This document shows, piece after piece, positions 26,351-38,960 of a DNA stretch of 64,000 bases. The notes under the pieces are model-generated. The model saw only the letters and a program-made list of their open reading frames with translations. It was not told where the DNA came from and made no database searches. The DNA lies in NCBI GenBank assembly GCA_013398295.1, contig VZSF01001070.1:20145-84144 (forward strand), given 5' to 3'. The position numbers and the translations under genes were made by a program. The DNA is from Chionis minor (Eukaryota; Chordata; Aves; Charadriiformes; Chionididae). Position 1 is the first letter of the stretch; every line of letters starts with the position of its first letter.

Positions 26351-29300
26351 CTTGCCTCTGGGTATTTTCTAGCAATGCCTTTAATGGTGCAATGTGTGAC
26401 TGTAGATCACAAAGGCTTGCTGGGAGGAGGTGGCTTAGCATGTGTCTGGACTTCAGGGCAGGGAGGGTTCCTTCTATTTATTTACTTTTTAATGTAAACT
26501 TTTCTTTTACCTATCTGGTTTTTATAAAATATAATTAAGTGCATAACCCTGACTGTATTCCTCTACCCTTTAAATGATATTCTTAGTTTGATGTCCAGTA
26601 ATTTGCAAACATAAGGTTGTTCATGTCTGAGTCAAAATGACTAATGATCTGCAAATACTTTGCATGCTAATACAGTGTGTTCTCATCTCAGCGTGCATTA
26701 ATCTTCCTTCTCACAGCTTGTGCAGCCGTCGACGGTCCACTGGGATGAAGAGTCTTATTTCTGGGAATGAAAACAGTTGGTAACTACGGAGGGATTTGTA
26801 TCGCGGAAGCAATACTTCGGGAGAATATTCATTCTTCTGTGTTTTCTGTGAACTTTTTGGCATCTTCAGCCATTTCTAAAGCTCATTCTGTTTTCCAAAA
26901 TGCCAGAGCTGCTGTTTGCTTACAGAGGATAACTTTACTGATACTTGATGTGTTTCCAGCTTTGTTCTGTGTCACAGGCAATCGTTGTTGAGAACTGTGA
27001 GTTCGTAAAATGTGCTGATGCCGGTCGCTGGAGATGGCGTTTTGTGCTCGTCAAGAATGTCCGTGCAGTAGCTCTCCAGACATCCCACTGGCTCGCTCTT
27101 ACCTTACCGCTCCTGCAAAAGTGAACTCCAGTCTCATGACTTTTCTGCCCCACGGTGCTGCTTCTGTGCTGCCGGCAGTGGAAAATGTCCTTCCTGTCGC
27201 TCTAGTCTCAGAACAGAGCGACCAGCTGAGCTACGTGAGGGTGTCCCAAGCGTTTCTGTAGAGGAACCCGAGTTCTTAACGAGCGGGGGGCTATTAGCAA
27301 CAACATGCAGGCAACCACGTGATTTCACACAATGGTGTTTCGGGTTTGTTGGTCTGCTCAGAATCTGAAATGACGGCTCTTCCTCCTGCAGGAGGAAGCG
27401 TTCAGGAAAAACGTGTGGGGAGGCAGGGAATGTTGATCTACTGGAATGTTTCTATGGAATTAGCGTTTGAGGCCCTATCCGTGCCATCATTAAGAAGAGA
27501 AAGCATCACACACAAGATATTTGAGTATTACCTTTATTGTGGTCATATATTAAATTTGGGCCTTTTGAAAAATTAGACAGCAAATAAAATTACACCTTGA
27601 ATTATTTCCGTTTTTTAAGAGGCTGTGTAACATCACAGGACAGCTGCTCCTATAGGCTTTAATATCAGACGAATCAACTGCTTATTGCAGGCTATATGAT
27701 TTGCTACGCCCCTGCTATCCAGCGTAACTCTTCTGAAATCCAGTAAGTGGTTTGGATTTACAGCAGTGCAAATGGGAGGAGAATATGGTCCTTAATATCT
27801 CATATTTGGAGTAAGTGAAATCGGGTGGATGCTATTTCACTGAGCGGCTTCTACTGAAGTGATACCACAGACCATTAGGTTTAGCATTAATCGATGGTAA
27901 ATTTTCCCCAGCTACTGTTCTCTTTTTTTTTTTTCCCCATCCTTTTCTTGATTATACCCCTTTGAACGTGGCTGCAATATATCAGGTGAGCTGCCAGATA
28001 AACTGGGAAGCCCTTTTGACAGACAGACTGGACATGACAAGGGACTACGAATTTTCCTGTGTCTCCCTTTGGTTTTTAAGCACACGGCAGAGGGGCCTCA
28101 GCTACCAGACAGTATCAGGCTCTTTAACACGCTGTGGCTACCATACGGTGTTTTATACTTTGCACGGATGTGAGGAACGCCGGCGTGAGGCCAAAATGGC
28201 AGCCAGAGGCACTTAGCACCTGCTCTTGGTGGTGCCTTTGACAGCAAGTTGTTGCCTCGAGAGCTGCAGGTATGAGAATTCCCAAGCAACTTCCATTTGC
28301 CAGCACTGTGGGTGTCAGAGCAGAGGCAAAGACAACCGACTGGCGCCTTTACAGAAGGAAGAGAGGAAGGAAAGGGGACAGGGCAGCAGCCGCTGGGAGA
28401 TTCTGACCCTTAGGGTGAGCGTAACCGTTGCTGCCTGCGTGAAAGGGCAGGCAATTAGCAGATGCCCTCAGCAAAGCTCGTCAGAGCTTCCTGACTGCTC
28501 AGGGTGTGTAAACTGGAGAAGTACACAATGGTCCCATAGCGCGCAGAGGAAAATGAGGTCGCTGGAAGGTCTCCTGGGGCCACGGTGGTGCTGGCACAGT
28601 CCCCTCCATGGCGCTGCTGACAATGAGACAAGTCTCACATGCTCCCACGAGGCAGCAGATCTCGTGTGCGTGGACCATCTCCAGCAGCACTGCCTGCTGC
28701 TCGCTTCCTACAAAGCCTTCACAAGTTTCTCTTTTCCTCGGCAAAACCAAAGCAGCGTGTCAGGAGATGGGTGCTTCACCCAAGAGCAGCTCTGGTGCCA
28801 GACTGTGGTCAGGAAGCATGCATTTTTTGTGGGACTGTTTCCAACCCAGGTGCCCAGGAGGTAAAACGAGCCCAGCTGCACTGCAGCATCTCTCATTGAC
28901 TCGGTGCAGCTGCCTGGTACATCACAAATCAGGCTGAGGAGCTATTTCTGGCACAGGGAGTCAGAGGGAGACAGAAGCTGCATCACAGATGAGTAAGAAG
29001 CACTTGGCTTATCTGCGGAGGAGAGCGAGCCAGGCTCTGTGCGCCGGGCCTGGGACAACCTTGTGATCTGAGGCTAACTCTTCTCGGCCACTCATTACCT
29101 CGTCTGTGATGGTTTTTAGAGCAGGAAAAACAAGCGGCATGGCAAAATCGGCCAAACTGTATCTTCAGAACAGTGCACTGGGTTCCGAGCAGTGGCACTG
29201 AACGCCCCCAAAAAAGTCTACTCCTGGGAGCTGTGCCTGAGTCCTTCGGGAGGCACAACCCACCCTGAGCCAGCTCCTCTCTCACAGCGGCTGCTCCAGC

Positions 29301-30054
29301 CATGGCTCGCGGCTGGAGGAAACGAGAAACCGAAGGGCCTGTGGGAGTTCTAGGGACAAGAACAGCTGTTTTGCGTATGCTCTCTGCTATATATAGAGTC
29401 TGGCAAGTACACAGGGCTGGAACATGTTGCTTTTGTTGCTAAAAACATCATTTGGAAAGCCCATTTTAGGCAACAGCTGCTGTCTCTTGCCAGATACGCT
29501 AACCAGGTGCTGTAGACCCATGCTCTGTCCTGGCATGAGCGTGAGCACGTAATTGTAACTGAAGCACGTGCTTTTAGAGCTGTTGTTACTTCCCTGGGAG
29601 CTTCAGAGCTTCTTCCAACTAAGGAGCTTTCGCCTCCTGGGGGAAGCTTGCAAATCTAATTAGACGCTGGGTGTCGGAGCAGTCAGTGAAGACCTCAGGT
29701 GGCATGGGCTCAGTTTCAGATCCTGTCCCATCCCGCAGATGAACGGCAGGACTGTCGAGATTTCAGCTGAACCCTGCCTGCCCTTCGCAGAGTGATCCCT
29801 GGGGGACAGAAGTGCACTTTGTCACAGATAATTAGTTAATATTTTAAGGCACTTCCTTTAGGTAGGTTGTGCAAGGCCAGGCTAGAGGAAATGGCAGCGA
29901 CCGAACTGGCAGGAACCTGAAAACGAGACACTGCAAACTGGTGTCGGAGCTGGGGGAGGGTGGAACGGCCCGTGCGTATCACTGTGTTATTCGCATCTGT
30001 CTGCTGTGATTTCTAAGCTACTGCTGTCACGATAATCCCGAGCGAGCAGGCGAC
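26351..30054. other. Intergenic DNA between the convergent SVOP and DAO 3' ends
   Basis: There is a further AATAAA at 27583-27588 on the plus strand. Sequence becomes more GC-rich after about 28.1 kb. The longest open frame (28226-28864, 212 codons) has no domain I recognise and no splice-supported context. I found no canonical AATAAA for DAO on the minus strand between about 29.0 and 30.05 kb, so the DAO 3' end is not placed. Confidence 0.6.
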
Positions 30055-33000
30055 TCACAAGCGGGGCTGCGGCGTGCTGGCCAGTTTCTTCTCCTGGAGG
30101 ATGCTCCCGAAGAGCCTGGCTGCTGCCATGGCACAGCCCCAGTGGATAGTGATCCCGAATCCGCCGTGGCCATAGTTGTGTATCACCTGGGGGAGAAGAG
30201 AAGGGATCAGCGCTGGGAAAGCTGCCCTGGAGCTCTCTGGAGCCAGGGGCAGCAAGGAGCCACAATAGTAGGGAATGTCCTTAGTGCCTTTGGATTGACC
30301 CCTCAGTCTGGGAGCTCCCGATGCACAGCCTGGTGACCCACTGCTCCTTCATTCCCTCCAAAAGCCCCTGGAGAAGCAGGAGAAACTCCACGTGGTTCAG
30401 CGGGGCCCCGGAGCATCCTCTGCACCCGCTGCTCCAGCCAGCCCGAAATGCAGCAGCGGGGCTCGTGGCCGTGGTCCGCAGGGCACAACGTGTCACATCC
30501 ACACACCACGTCCTACCTAGCGTTTGTTCCTGTCAAGGTAAATTACTCCACTTTAGCGGGAGCCCTGACTCATGGCTGGGATCGATAGCTGCACCTCTCC
30601 TCTGCCAAGGCAGCACAGATATGGCAATGCTGATAAAGGAGCACAGCGATCCATAAATTAATTCAAATTCAGCATTGCTCTGAACCCTGCTCTGAGCTTT
30701 GCCTAAATACACCGATTTCTTTCCAAGGCTCTCCAGCTGAAAATTGAATATATTTTCATTACATTTAATTACATTTTGCAGTCACCATCCCCTTTGGAGC
30801 TTTAATCTCTTCTTCTAAGCTGTGCAGAGACATACGCACGCGATCGAATCAAGGATTCCCTCTGCGGGTCTGCTGCTGAGCGTTCAGGCAGCAGTGCTGA
30901 GGAGTGACGTGGTCCTACATGAAAAGGTACTCCGCTGAGGGTCTGAGAGCAGATGGCACACTGAAACTCATGCCATCCCCATCTCCTTTCTCTTAAAAGA
31001 TCTATTAGCAATGCAAGGCAATTTAAAGAGCCATTGCCCTGGGGAATTTTGACACCAGGCACCCAGCTTTACCTACACCAAGGGGGCTGAACTTTTCTGA
31101 GCCCCGCGGCAGGTACAGCCCCACCAGTGTCCCTCAGTGCCTTCACCATGTTTCATTTCATGCTGCTGCTGAGCTTTGAACCGTAAGAAATCTCAAGAAA
31201 TCCAATCTTTTGCACCAACAACCTGATGTCAGTGCTGGAGGCCACGAGCGGTTTATTAAAAACGGTGTATTGGGTTTTATTAAAGGGAGACACGCAGTTC
31301 GCGTGCACAGGGGCTGTACGCTTACAGGCTCCCAGGAGAAAACCACACTACTTTAAATGCTGATGCTGAAACATGGTTCACAAGTGCCCCACGTGGTTTT
31401 GGGAGCAGCAGAGCCCGTGGCGTTTGGTGCCTAGGATTTTTTCTCCCATATGTGTTTTTTGGTGCCTATTAAGGACTAAGCTCCAGCTGCAGGTTTTCCA
31501 CTGGCAGGAATGCTCCCTGCCCTCTCTCTCCCCATAAAATTCAACCAAACTTAATGTCTTTGACACTTATCTTTGACACTGGGCTGAAACTGGCTTAAAG
31601 ATTCACCCGTTATGAGAGGGGAGACGGAGCGAGGACCGATGAAGGCAGGGCAGCGCGGCTGCGGGCTGAGGAGCACCAGCACTAGCTGGATGTTGGTGCT
31701 GTGCTGCCACGGTGGCAGCGACTGATGCACAATTAGTGCAGTGGCTGATGGCACTTGGCATCAGGGCTGTACACGGTACCTCTGCCTGGAAATGTCCCTG
31801 GCGGACGGTCTCCCGCTCCAAGCGAACACAGGGGCGCGCTGGTCTCAAGCCGCTCCACTCCTGTACGATCTTTGCTTTCTGAAAGCAAAAGCACATCAGC
31901 ACCTGCACAGCATCTCTCTGAATTCCAGCGGCCAAACCTCACGGCACTGCGATGAGAGCTCTCACAATGAGGGCGGACAGAGGGTTGTCCACCCCCGTGG
32001 GCGCCTCGTCCTGCACCCCGGCAGTGGGCATTCGGCTGGGGTCACCCACCTGGAGAGCAGGGAGCAGGCTGCAGCAGTTCTCCCAGATGGTTTTGCGATC
32101 CTGGGCGCTGTTTTCTTCGCTCCAGTTGCCGTGCTGGTAGATCCCTCCCAAAACCGTGAACTCACTCCTGCACCAAAAGCCAAAGGAGGGAAATGGTGGT
32201 GACCGTCCCCAGCCGCCCCTCGCTGGGCCACCGCGCGGAGGGACTGGGCGTGCGTGATGTATGGATGCTGCTACGCCCTGAGCCTGCGACATATTCCTGC
32301 TGGAGACACTCTCCCGCCAAGCAGGCAGGAGAGAGGTGCCTCCATCTCTGCTCCAGAGCAGGTCATTCATTAAATACTATCAGCACCCCAAAGGCCCTGG
32401 CCTGGGCAAACTAAACAGCTAATTTCATCTTCCATCAAACGGGACTGCTCCTGCCTGGCTGGGGAAGAGCATTGGAAGGAACGGGATGCCTGCAAGTGGG
32501 GAACACAAAGAAGCAGATTTCTGTTGCTGCCGCTCCAAAGCTCCTGCGGATTACCAGAGGACAAGAGCCAGGTTAAGGCTGGGGGGAGCTGGGGGTGTCC
32601 ATACCCGCTGGACCCTTCTAAAACCTTGCATGAGCTCTGGGAAGCACAAAGACAAAAGGGCTGAACGCCGGGGAGTGCCGGGGGGGAGCCCCCATCGCTG
32701 AGCTCTCCATCGTGGAAGAGGTGTCCTCCACGCGTGGGTCCTGGACCCGGCTGCTTCCTTTGGGAGCCAGCCTGGTGCCCAGCTATGTCGGCTCAAGCTA
32801 AAATAAACACAAGGAGAGAAAGTCATATGTAGCTGGGACTGTGATCAGAAATCACTTGGAATACTTTCCTTGGGGGCTGTGAGCATTCAAAGTTCCTATT
32901 TACATAATGGCTTATTGCCTAATCCTGAAATATTAGCACAATGGGAAGTGCCAGGAATGCAGCATTCGAGTTACAGCTTAAAAAAGCCTCTTCATTGCCA

Positions 33001-36000
33001 ACGTGGGGTAGGTGACCGCTCTTGGGAGGAAACAGAGGCGGGATGAACAGCTGACATGTATTTATCCTGCAATTTAGCTCCCTGGGTACAGGCATACGCT
33101 GCTGTCTCAAATAGATCCCAGCTCCCCTAGGAAAGCTGCTGGTGGGAAGCAGGTGGAAAGTGCAAGATAAGTGCTGGAAGCGGGACTCTGCCCGGGCACA
33201 GCCACTGCCGCTCACCGAGCTCAGGAGATGCTGCGTCTGGGGCCAGGATCTTGTTTCAGCCCTACTCATCCCTATGGGGACACAGAAATAAGGTTTTCCC
33301 CTGGGACTTCTCAGGGTCGGTCCAATGGGATGCCCTCAGGAGATGTCTCACCAACAGCCACAGGCACAGCTCAGGGGAAGGCTGAGCTTTTTAAGGCAGA
33401 CTTTTATTAAAGCAAAAAGGATTCCAGCCACTGTTTTTAACGGAAGCATGAATCAGAAGAGCCTTTCCCCACAATGAGCTGCTGTACAGCAGTTTTGCCA
33501 ACACCGTTGACAAAAGAACTGGGTACAAAGGTGAAAAGGAAACACCTCTCCCAAAATGCTTGCCCCACTATCAGTGTTTGGCTCTTTTGAGGACTGGCGT
33601 TTTGCTTTGGTGGGATTTGCTCCTTGAAAAGGACAGGAGCAGGGACATTGAAGCCCTGTGGTGCTGCCTGATCTGAGATCCCAGGAATCCAGGACCAGCC
33701 TGGACGCCCCTTGCATCCGAGTGCCGAGCCAGGGTCACTCTCTGTGCCGACCGTGGCAGCTCCCTCGCTTTGCCTGCCTTCATCCTTCTGCTCTCCTCCC
33801 AGGAGGCAAATAACAGCATCATCAGGCTGAGGACCAGCCCAGCCCTGGGCTGCTCTAACGGGGCTGCTCCAGGGCAGATGTTGGCAGGGACCCGTGTCCG
33901 AGCCGGCGCTTCAGGAGCGCCGACACCAGCATCGCTAACACCAGCCAGACCCCGCCTCACCCGCCGTCACCTACCCTGGTATGACGTAGGGCGAGTTGTA
34001 GATACCGGATTTGATGTCGTGAGTGATGATGAAATGCTTCACCCACGGGGCCAGGACCTGGGAGATGAAGGGGAAAGGGTCAGGGAGAGCTGGGAAGCGG
34101 GGACCCCAGCTGGGGGAGGCGGTGGGAGGGAGGTGGGCAGCTTGGGGACTGCGGCCACTGGGGTCTGCACGTGGTTCCCTCCCTTCTGCTCAGGCTCTGT
34201 GCACCGCGGTGCTGGCTTCCCTGCGGTGCCGTGGGGAGACAGGGAGATGGGAGGTCAGGTAGGCAAGCAGAGGAGCTTCCTACCTAGATGAGTCTATGTT
34301 TCCCCAAATAATCATCCTCTTCTCCCAAGGATTTTATGTCTTTTTATTACCAGCATTACTCCTCTGGCAACCCTCACCTTCAGTGACCTAGAAAGGGGCT
34401 GGAGACTCCGGGCATCCCCAAGGCTGAATCAGAAATGGGACAGAGGTTTTTTGCTCTGGCCTCTATGCGTATGAGGATTTTACATGCTCAACTTTTGCAG
34501 GGAATCAGGACCTGATCCCAGCGCACGTCCAGCCCACAACCCCGTGATTTGCCCCAGAGGGCACAGGTACACCTCGTGGTTAACAAATGGCTCCTCCAGA
34601 AAACAGCGGGGGGACATAAGCCCTGCACCCACCTCACCTTTATGATCTGTCCACGGCCGGGCTGCAGCTCCGGGTCAGGCTGCAGCTCCCCCGCACGCAT
34701 CCCAGTGCAGTTTATTACAACATCCACGCCCTGGGCGAACATCTAACGAGAGACAGAGGCAGCACGGTGAGCAGCGCACACGCAGCGATGCTACCCACGA
34801 GTGGCACGAGATTCCTGCATCAAAGCCAAGCCAAATACTTGGTCCAATGGTCTGGTAATGAATAAACCATAAGGGCCAGATCCAGGGCACTGATTCCCCG
34901 GCACGGCTCCCGCAGAGACCCCATGCATGCAGGCAAGGAGAATGTTTGTGGTTTAAGGGAAAGCCGTACTGCCAATGCTTGGCTGCGTCATTGTTCAGCA
35001 CTGGCCAAATGCGCTACCCCGTCCCCTCTTAGCCGTGTCTTGATGCCCAAGAGCCTTTCTCTTTCCTGGTAGAAATTTTTTCCTAAATCGTGGCATACTC
35101 CTGCTGTTGTCCCCTGTCCTGGCTGTGCCAAAGGAGATCCTGGAGCAGCACGTGCCTGCTGGAGGCTGCTTCTCCACGCCAGGATGGGGCAATGCCCGCT
35201 CTGCCCCAGCTCGACATCGCCACTCACCTCCTGGAAAGATTCAACCTTCTTATGGAAAAACTTCACTCCTCTCTGCGTTAACCTGGGAAGAGCAAGTTCA
35301 TTTGTTACCAGCAAATTAAAAGCAAATGTAGCGTTCAAATTGGTGCCTGTAACTGATACCCAGAGTAGGGACGGCTTGTTGCTCCTTGTAATAAACATTC
35401 GTGGTCTTCTTGGTGGTTCCTCCAGTCATTAGCTCATTTCCCTAATGGTCCAGAGCTACCGAGGGTGATCAGTCCTGCGAAGCCCTGCATCAGAGCCCAG
35501 GCTTTCCCCTGTGGATGGGGCACCCACTCCACATTAGAAATAACAAGAACAAAACTAAGCCCCAAATACTCCCCTAGCTAAAAGCATGCAGATACTCTAA
35601 CTACCCTATTACTTTCATTTTTGTCACAAGAAAATACACTCCTGGGCTAACTATTACAGTGGGGAGTCTCTTACCCCACTGGGGCAACGAGCAGGAATTA
35701 CAGACCCTTTTCCCCGCTTCCCAGGGATGCATCCCTGTCTCCCCTCTCCTTCAGGCTCATCCCTCCGTGCCCTGGTCCCTGCGCAGCTGCGGGGCACAGG
35801 GTGAGGGCTGCTGAGAGCAGGGGAGGGTGCTCAGGTCCCCTGTGGGTGCTGCCACGTGGAGGCCACCAGCATCACCATTTTTAAGCTGAGCAAGTCAGAG
35901 ACGCAGCAGGATATGGGGGGGCTGCCTAAAAATCGGTGCTGCCTAAACTCATCCGCCAACTTGGCATTAGAGAAGGCTCCAGGGCAACACCTGGTGTGCA

Positions 36001-37507
36001 GGATGAAAATCCACACCTGCCTCCCGTGTCCTGCCGGGCAGAGAAATCGCGGGGAGCAGCAGCTTTCCCGCACTGGCACAGCCCCAGCCCCAGCCCCAGC
36101 ACGGCGGCAGCTCCGCACTCACCGGTTGGTGAGCCACGGCAGGTAGCTCCTGCACTCCAGCATCAGCGCCGTGTTGAACCAGCCATAGCTGAAACCAGAC
36201 GAGGAGAAGAAGCCATAAGGATCCGCAGCCACCTCCTGCCCTGGCAGTCCCGACAGCCATTGCAGCTCCAGGACCCCAATTCCCCCTTGCACAAGTGCAT
36301 GATCTTTTCCTTCTGTTTACAGCACAAAACACTTTCTACTGATTTTCTTCCCCCAGTTTGACAATACCTGGTGAAGTAAGAGAGGGGCTGGAATGGTTTA
36401 TATGGTGGGCTGCTACTTTTTTTTGTTTTTTTCAAGTGTTTCCTACTTATTTTAAGGGAAGTGGCTGTAATGAAGCAAGGCCACTTCTGCACCCGCAGTT
36501 TCTCGTCCTCGCTGCCTTTCAACAGGGACGTGCCTGAGACCATCCAGCCGTACATGCCTGCCAGGGGGACAAAGCACATCAGTGTCTCTCTGGAAAACAG
36601 ACTGAAAAATACCTGTAACCAGGGAAGAGTTCAAGCTCTTTTGGTGTCAAGTTCCTGAATCCCAGGACAATGTTCTTCCAAGATGGGTCCTGCAACAGGG
36701 AAAAAGGCGTAAGCTCATTAAGGAACTCAAATTTCCATGCCACCACGGGACAGAAGCTACGGAGGACACACATCCTCACGGCACAGCCCTTCCCAAAGGA
36801 GCGCGGGCAGGCGTGTAGCTGCGGCACACCACGGCCGGTGAGGCTCTGCTGGCTCCCACCCTGGGAGCGCTCAGCCCTTACTTCCTACCAATATTGCACT
36901 GGGCGCACAAAAAACACTGAGTCCCAGGCAAACTGTCACAAGGCAAACTTGGAAGGATTTAGAAGCGTTCAAAACACGGTCTGGGAAGAAGTACAACCCT
37001 GCCTGCCCCCAGGCAGTCTCTGTCCGAGCTGGAGCCCTTCCCAGCCCTGGCTGTGACTTGCTCCTTACCGGCACTGGCTGCGTAAACAGGTTGTAGCCAG
37101 AAATGAGGAAAAGTCCCATTTCCTTCGCTGCTGGTGAGCCCAGGTGTCCGAGGAGGTAATCGAACGTCTCTTTATTCCAGAGCCTGCAATGAAAACAGGA
37201 GAGTGGTGGCTCTGCCAGCCTCATGGAGCTGTGCCTGGGCAGCTCGGCGCCTCGTGCATCAATGGGCACACTGGGGGGGACACGGCACCAGCCTCCTCCT
37301 CCTCCTCACTTACGTCTCCTGCAGGTTGCCATGGTCGCTCAAGTAGGGCTGCCACAAGCCGGCCGCCCCATCGCTGGTGGTGTGAGGTGTGTAGCGGTCC
37401 GCGTACACCTCCACCTCCAGGGAGGGCACCAGGCTGTGGTACTGCTCATGGATGCACAGGGCGGTGGAGAGGCCAATCACCCCGGCCCCGATGATGGCCA
37501 CACGCAT
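30055..37507 (-). CDS. DAO: DAO, D-amino-acid oxidase (complete, 10 coding exons, 347 aa)
   Basis: FAD-dependent peroxisomal enzyme that oxidatively deaminates D-amino acids, notably D-serine, giving 2-oxo acid, ammonia and hydrogen peroxide. Minus-strand coding exons in order: 37507-37314, 37183-37069, 36689-36613, 36188-36123, 35282-35228, 34742-34638, 34057-33975, 32167-32050, 31878-31780, 30186-30055. They total 1044 nt, giving 347 aa, the same length as human DAO, and all introns are GT-AG. Seen: the dinucleotide-binding GAGVIG at 7-12, the lid and substrate residues Y224 and Y228, the carboxylate-binding R283, and G313 in the GHGG motif, all at mammalian numbering. R199 and G183 are also conserved. 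Oddities: residue 185 is Arg where mammals have Trp, and the C-terminus is PRL instead of SHL. The start has G at -3. The gene is convergent with SVOP and divergent from SSH1. I see no frameshift or stop. Confidence 0.96.
30187..31779 (-). other. DAO last intron
   Basis: GT-AG intron of 1.6 kb between the exons for residues 272-304 and 305-347. I recognise no repeat or gene in it. Confidence 0.8.
32168..33974 (-). other. DAO intron between exons 7 and 8
   Basis: GT-AG intron of 1.8 kb splitting a Gly codon. It is GC-rich with scattered open frames and nothing recognisable. Confidence 0.8.
34058..36612 (-). other. DAO introns 3-6, with exons 4-6 between them
   Basis: Introns 36612-36189, 36122-35283, 35227-34743 and 34637-34058 (minus-strand order). 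A G-rich plus-strand tract with quadruplex spacing lies at 34113-34138, and a short (CCCAG)n-like run lies near 36080-36100. I see no other gene. Confidence 0.75.
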
Positions 37508-37519
37508 GGCTCCGGCTTT
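37508..37519 (-). other. DAO: DAO 5' UTR portion of coding exon 1, with upstream splice acceptor
   Basis: Reading on the minus strand, a pyrimidine-rich tract ending CCCCCTGCAG is followed by 12 nt and then the DAO ATG. This looks like a 3' splice site, so at least one untranslated exon lies upstream, as in mammalian DAO where exon 1 is non-coding. Confidence 0.65.
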
Positions 37520-38834
37520 CTGCAGGGGGGAGAAACACTTGAAGGGCAATGCTGCAGCTGGGGAGCTGCTTGGACAAGCCGGGGGTTCCTGAGAGGGAGA
37601 GCATAGGCTCCTGCGGGACCTGGCCTCGGCTCTGCTGCTGGAGCGGAGCTGGGCTGCAGGGAAGGGGCTGAGCTGCAGCTTGGTGCATTTTGTGTGCATT
37701 TCTTGTAACAGGGCAATATTTCTCCATTGCTCGCAGCCCTGGTACTCGGGGCAGCATCCCTGGCTCCCTCCCTGGGTGTGCTGTGGCCACCGGTGAGCAA
37801 AAAAGCTGCAGTTCGGCTGCCTGTGGCCGCACTCCTCTGCCCGGCAGAAAGAGCCATGGTTGCTTCGTGCCCCGTGGCAGTGCAGGGCAGAGCGGCACAG
37901 CCATTGGCATCCTCCTCTCTCTCCCTTCCAGCACGGCGGGTGAGCAGCCAGGGAGAGGTGGGTGCACCCACCGACTCCCGCCGTCTCCCACAGGGCAGCA
38001 TAAGCCCTCCATGCCCAGTGACCCAGCCCCGCTCCAGGGTGCTCCTAATTCTCCCCAGCCCCTGGCAGGGGCTGAAGACAAAAGAGGTGGGCACAGATAA
38101 AAGAAATGGGAAACAGCAGGTGTTTTCCAGCGAGCAATGCCAGGTGCGATAAATGCAAGGACGGCTCCTCATGCTGCTGTTACCCTTGGAGCTGCCTTTA
38201 CATGCGGGGGACTGTGCCACCACCCCAAACCCATCCTGGCTGGGAGAACCACTGTTTGTAAACGCCAGCTGCAAAGAGGGTCTGCAGCCCCCCTTGGTTC
38301 CCTGACTCTTCCCTCTTGATGGAGCCTACCTGCCTTGCAGCCTGGAAAAAGCCCTGTGGTCTCCTTTTGGGCAGAGAGCAGCCAAGGACCGATACAAGGA
38401 AGGGCTGGGGGTACAACGCTGCGGATCCTCTGGGCCTGGGTCACATCGCTGGATGCTGAGCCACCAGTGTGTGGGCAGGGGGATGGACACCAGCAGCACG
38501 CCAGACCTAGTTCTGGGCAGCATGTCTAAATTCTAGCCCATAGTTTTCTTTGGATAAGGTGAAGTGCAGCACCTCTGCTGTGAAAAGCAGTCCACAGGGG
38601 GACTGACATTTGCTAGGATGGAGGGATGAGTCATTGGAATGGCAAAGCACCGATGGCAGCGGGAGAGCTGCGCTGCTTCCCATCTGCTGTGGTTTTATAA
38701 CCCATGGCCGGCAGGAACCAGGGGCTGCCTCCTCTACCTACAGCCGCAGGGATGCGCCTGGGCTGCCCCTGCAACCCAGAGGTATCTGCCTCGCTGGTCA
38801 ATAAATAACAGAAACACATTTTTCACCAGCTTAC

Positions 38835-38960
38835 CTGCAGAATGCGCGGTCCTCAAAGCAGCTGCAGCAGTTTTTCGGAGACTGCGACAGAGCCACCTTC
38901 TCAGGGCAGCTTGTTTACAGCCCAGCAAACCGCCGGCAGTGCAAGGTCTAAGTGCCAAGG
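38835..38960 (-). other. DAO: Candidate DAO untranslated first exon
   Basis: On the minus strand a strong donor (CTGCAG then GTAAGC) occurs at 38835/38834, in the right orientation and distance to splice to the acceptor at 37520. I see no TATA box, and the 5' boundary given is arbitrary. Other donors upstream are possible, so this is only a suggestion. Confidence 0.25.

Noticed and set aside
28226..28864. 212-codon plus-strand frame between SVOP and DAO
   Set aside because: No recognisable domain and no splice or poly(A) context; codon content looks like random GC-rich DNA.
37446..38274. Two long minus-strand frames (211 and 265 codons) overlapping DAO exon 1 upstream sequence
   Set aside because: They are GC-rich low-complexity translations in the wrong frame relative to DAO, and they cross the DAO splice acceptor.
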